Source: Dendrolimus kikuchii
Taxonomy: Eukaryota; Arthropoda; Insecta; Lepidoptera; Lasiocampidae
DNA: 64,000 nt
Assembly (NCBI GenBank): GCA_019925095.2
Contig: CM034392.1
Coordinates: forward strand, 7,452,887-7,516,886
Direction: 5' to 3'
In this document: positions 59,440-64,000 of the stretch, piece by piece
How the letters are laid out: each line of letters starts with the position of its first letter
How positions within the stretch are numbered: position 1 is the stretch's first letter
Made by a program: the position numbers and the translations under genes
The notes under the pieces: generated by a model
The model's database searches: none
What the model was told of the DNA's origin: nothing
The model's input: the letters and a program-made list of their open reading frames with translations, nothing else

Positions 59440-59735
59440 GCACCCAAGGACAAGCCCCAGCCAATGTAGGACTATTGTAGGAAATGAGGTCAAAAAGTAC
59501 CGGGCTATTGGGGTGATCTGCTAATGGTACTGGGGGTCTGGGAATATGAGTACTATGGCGTCTGCCCGTCGCAATGTTTGGGGAACATAGAAAATTGGGC
59601 AGACGGTGACTCGCAACTCCCTGCATGGGCCCCTAAAAATGCCACAGGAGACAGGGGCAACATGGGTGTGAGTGGCTAAGGGGTGTAGAGAGGTGGGCTG
59701 CACGTTCACCCCCCCTGCGGGTAATTATTATTAGT
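59440..59735 (-). repeat. Third copy of the GCCCATGCAGGGAGT repeat
   Basis: Reverse orientation relative to 547-963 and 12195-12490. It shares 'cccaaggacaagccccagcc' with 12460 and 'gacggtgactcgcaactccctgcatgggccc' with 800-830, and ends near a TTATTA run. Confidence 0.65.
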
Positions 59736-60575
59736 ATCAAACATACTGAAGAACTCTGAGTATAGATATAACCGAACCGTGAACTCCGCCAATATGGCTT
59801 GGATGGACATGGTGAGCATAATGTCTAGCATAGTGTCCAGAAGTGGAACAAATATGAACCGATATTATTACAATGTTTTAATAGTTGGAAAAATAATTTC
59901 AATTTCTTATACAAAACGTCAATATTAAAGATAAATAAGTAACTAGTGTATAAAATGATATACTATTTGAAGGTAAGTAATAAATCTAGGATCACACGTT
60001 AAACATAACTCCTGCGATGTCACTGGAAAGTAATAAAACCCGTGAAATATTGAAATAAAAATCCATTCCCTGTAATTTCACGGAAGAAATATCGGTAGTG
60101 TGAGGTGACAGGTCCTCTAACTTGTGAGTATATTTCATACTATATATTTCGATAGACTTCTTATCCCAGGGAGACTAACACAGAAGACACAGCCAAGTGA
60201 GGTTCCGTGTAGTGGGTAGTAAAATTGAGAATTTATGACTGTACTGTCATATAAGAACATTTTCTAAAGTTGTGTGTTATTTCCATTATCTGTAAATGCT
60301 CTCCTATAATTTTAAGACACTATTTGGTAAATATACTCAATTACTAGATTTTTACAGTCGAGTGTCAAACGCTAGCAAGGATTTCTTAACTTAACCGGGC
60401 CTTATTATTAACCGTTCATTTATCTTACTGCATTTTTTTAAAATAAGCTCCATACTTTTATCTACAAATTTATACCAACGGTAAGTCAAGTGAACAAAAT
60501 TAAGATAAAGGAACCAGCCATTAACCAGCGCTACGTTATGGGGTATTTAAAAAAAATGTCATAAAATTTCTTCGA
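59736..60575. other. AT-rich interval, no gene seen
   Basis: No supported coding region or clear repeat boundary. Confidence 0.3.
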
Positions 60576-60579
60576 AGCT

Positions 60580-60803
60580 TACAGCGCATTGGTAACACCT
60601 CAGTTGTTACAAATGTCCAGTCGACAGTAACCTCTTTCCATCAGGTGGGTCATCAGGCTGTCTGCTGTATATTAGTAATAAAAAAACCGAATTAACAAAG
60701 TATGAAAAGCAAGTGAGGTGTGTAAGAATAAGCCTAAATGGCGCTCTGTTGTTCGTGCCTACCCCGCAAGGGAACTGGCGTGAAGTTATGTATGTGTATG
60801 TAT
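60580..60803 (+). mobile_element. Family-S fragment followed by an RTE tail insertion
   Basis: 60580-60690 is a family-S 3' part. 60710-60803 is a very short RTE-type LINE tail ('gcaagtgaggtgtgtaagaa' to 'ctggcgtgaagttatg') with an ATGT tail. The duplication GTATGAAAAG lies at 60700-60709 and 60804-60813. Confidence 0.8.
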
Positions 60804-61094
60804 GTATGAAAAGTAATGAAATTTTCATGTATCAATTTAAAATTTCATAAAAATGTATACATTATGAGGCCGTGAAAAAATTACAAATACAAAAAGATAA
60901 ATGGTCTACGGATATTATGTGTATTTTTCAGAATTGAAACAAAAAAAAATAAGCATCATAATTAATAAGATTAAGTTTAAAAAAATAATTTAAATACCAA
61001 AAAATAATTAAGTTATAAATAATTTCAACAAACATCTAACAAATCGCTGCGCGTACGTGCCCAGTAGGCTATCTGCACGGAAATTATCATATTA

Positions 61095-61325
61095 TTTGTT
61101 TTATTGCTGGAGTACAGCAGATAGGCTGACGGCTCAACTGTGACGGAAAGTGCATTTGCAACACTAAAGGTGCTACCAGTCTGCTACCAGACTCGTATAT
61201 GGGACTGAAACCTGGCCATTAATGGTGGAACATAAATCAAAGTTGTTACGGCGGCATGCTCTGGACCAGTAGTAGCCATCCAAACAGGCAAATGGCCTAC
61301 CACCTGGCAATATCTATTTGTATAT
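61095..61325 (-). repeat. Family-S repeat copy
   Basis: Reverse orientation, diverged: 'cagcagataggctgacggctcaac' to 'caggtggtaggccatttgcc' when read on the minus strand. Confidence 0.65.
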
Positions 61326-61445
61326 GGTACAAGTAGTACAAAACGAGTCAACAGAAATAATAACATTTGTTTTTCTAACGCAAGCCGCAGTATTAGTGTT
61401 AAAGGCTTAGACTGTGGCCGAATGAGTCTTATTCAAGTGTTAAAA

Positions 61446-62439
<994 letters not shown>

Positions 62440-62444
62440 GTTTG

Positions 62445-62685
62445 CCAGGTGATAGGGCATTTAGCCGTCTGGGTGGATACCACCTATGGTCTAGGCCACC
62501 TATGCCACTACAACAACTTGAATTGTGTTTCAGCATTAGTCGCCAGGTTCCACACCCCCTTAAGAGAGCAGCAGCGCATTTGTAGCAACTTTAGTGTTTC
62601 AAATGTCCATAGGCGATAGTAACCGCTTTCCATCAGGTGGGCCGTCTGCCAGTCTGCTGATCTCGCGCAATAAAAATATAATAAA
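62445..62685 (+). repeat. Family-S repeat copy
   Basis: 'ccaggtgatagggcatttag' to 'tgctgatctcgcgcaataaaaa'. The 113-codon frame at 62278-62619 runs into this repeat and is not a host gene. Confidence 0.7.
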
Positions 62686-63698
62686 AGTTTCAACGTCCTT
62701 TTATATTTGAATCACGCAAAACTAGTAACAATATATTTAATGGTTGTTATAGAAAAGTTTTCACATAATCAACATGATTTTGACCCATGGTTTTATGTTA
62801 TAATATTTTATATTTGTAGTCTGACACGAATTTCAAGATTACTAAAATGTATATGGCAGCAAAATTTTAAATTTTTTTACCACAAAAAAATAATGTTATG
62901 TTAAAAATATAATGTGATGTTAAATCTTAACAACTCATTTTCTTTTGTGCTTAAAAATCAATAAACTAACCACAGAGTGAAGACAGTATTATCTTATCAT
63001 AAATCTGTCTTCTGTCACGTACCGCACTTTCATTTTTCAACAAGTCCTTATCAGAAAAGAACCTCAAAAAAGCAACGCTGGGGTGCGCTGGCTATTAAGC
63101 GGTATTGTTGCGTAGTCAATGGGCGCAGCACTTGAGAGCGCTTAGCCGCTTCGCCGCGTCAACGCCCTCGACGCGAATCGGCCCCAAGGCTCTATAGGGT
63201 TGCTATGTTACTGGTTAGTGCTATCCTGCGATACTAACGTATAAATATATATTATTAAATTTATAGTTGTAGATATTTGAACATTTTCGATGTAAGTTCG
63301 CTGTATATTCGTAGAATATAGAACGAAGAATGATCTATATATTAATACGTGAAGCAAAAATACAGCAAAAGCTTTGTACCCCTTTTTACGAAAATTGCGC
63401 GGACGGGGGAGTATGAAATTTCGCACACTTATATATAGAGAAGGAGTTCAGAATGCTATTTTTTTTTAAATTATGCATAAAAATTACATTAAATCAATTT
63501 TAAAAAAACATTACACACACTACCATGTATTTGACACACACACGCATATACTTATATACTCTTTTGTTTGTTGTTAAAGACAAATCAACAGTGCAGCCTT
63601 GGCGAAATCTGTGATTATGGAAGTCTTTGACATTAATTATTATGTTTGAATTTCCACCACGGGCGGCCCCTAGTTTTGGGTAATGTACGTCCATACAG
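62686..63698. other. No gene seen
   Basis: AT-rich except 63080-63200, where 'cgccgcgtcaacgccctcgacgcgaatcgg' stands out. No domain-bearing frame. Confidence 0.3.
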
Positions 63699-63961
63699 AT
63701 AAATTGAAGTGTCTGTTTGTAATGTCAAAATAAAAATGTGAAAAATCAGGAGGGATAATTCTGACCAGGAGATGCCTAAAATTGCCATTTTTAAAATTTT
63801 TGTCTGTCTGTCTGGATGTTTCGACTAATCTTTGAAACGGCTGGACCGATTTTGAAGGGACTTCCCCTGGCAGATAGTTGATGTTATAAGGAGTAGATTA
63901 GCGTACTTTTTTAGTGTTCCGTGAAAAAAATCCACCTGGACGAAGTCGCGGGAACAGCTAG
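63699..63961 (+). mobile_element. Helitron-like element, copy 2 of a two-copy family
   Basis: Same start ('aaattgaagtgtctgtttgt') and end ('gacgaagtcgcgggaacagctag', then T) as 3141-3397. About 260 bp, non-coding. Confidence 0.65.
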
Positions 63962-64000
63962 TTTACACCAAGCAAACGGACAGTCTAATCTATTCAGGTA

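Overview
The window looks like lepidopteran (moth or butterfly) nuclear DNA. It is AT-rich and intron-rich, and it is crowded with repeat types common in Lepidoptera: Helitron-like elements ending in CTAG next to 'cgacttcgtccgcg'-type termini, 5'-truncated RTE-type LINE tails ending in (ATGT)n, a tRNA-derived SINE, other LINE 3' ends and solo LTRs. I can name no species.

The main content is a tandem, same-strand array of secreted C-type lectin genes with two carbohydrate-recognition domains (immulectin-like) between about 21.0 and 58.2 kb. I resolve five copies, named A to E here: A 21014-26325, B 31280-35329, C 36886-40596, D 42078-46968 and E 48162-58199. A broken copy lies between A and B (about 29411-30964). 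Every copy has six exons. Exon 1 is a signal peptide, exons 2-4 form CRD1 and exons 5-6 form CRD2. All introns are phase 1 and internal exon lengths are 114/141/189/255 nt, except exon 5 of E, which is 252 nt. A-D read open through canonical GT-AG sites. E is open in all exons but its exon 5 lacks the AG acceptor. B, C and D share promoter, intron and 3'-flank sequence and are recent duplicates; A and E are more diverged. CRD1 carries EPD where EPN or QPD would be usual. CRD2 carries QPD in A, C, D and E, but QPY in B. The products are probably secreted pattern-recognition lectins of fat body or haemocytes.

The left end (1441-3857, minus strand) holds two exons of an unrelated CUB-domain protein whose remaining exons I cannot see. 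From about 3.9 to 21 kb and from 58.2 to 64 kb I find no convincing host gene, only nested repeats. These include a head-to-tail Helitron pair (8976-10197), solo LTRs at 12681 and 16040 (a third lies in intron 2 of copy C), LINE fragments and a long CA/TA microsatellite (61451-61592).

The intervals between and inside the lectin genes are repeat landing sites, several with exact target-site duplications. No tRNA, rRNA or CRISPR array was found. Splice sites were assigned by eye, using reading frame and agreement between paralogues.
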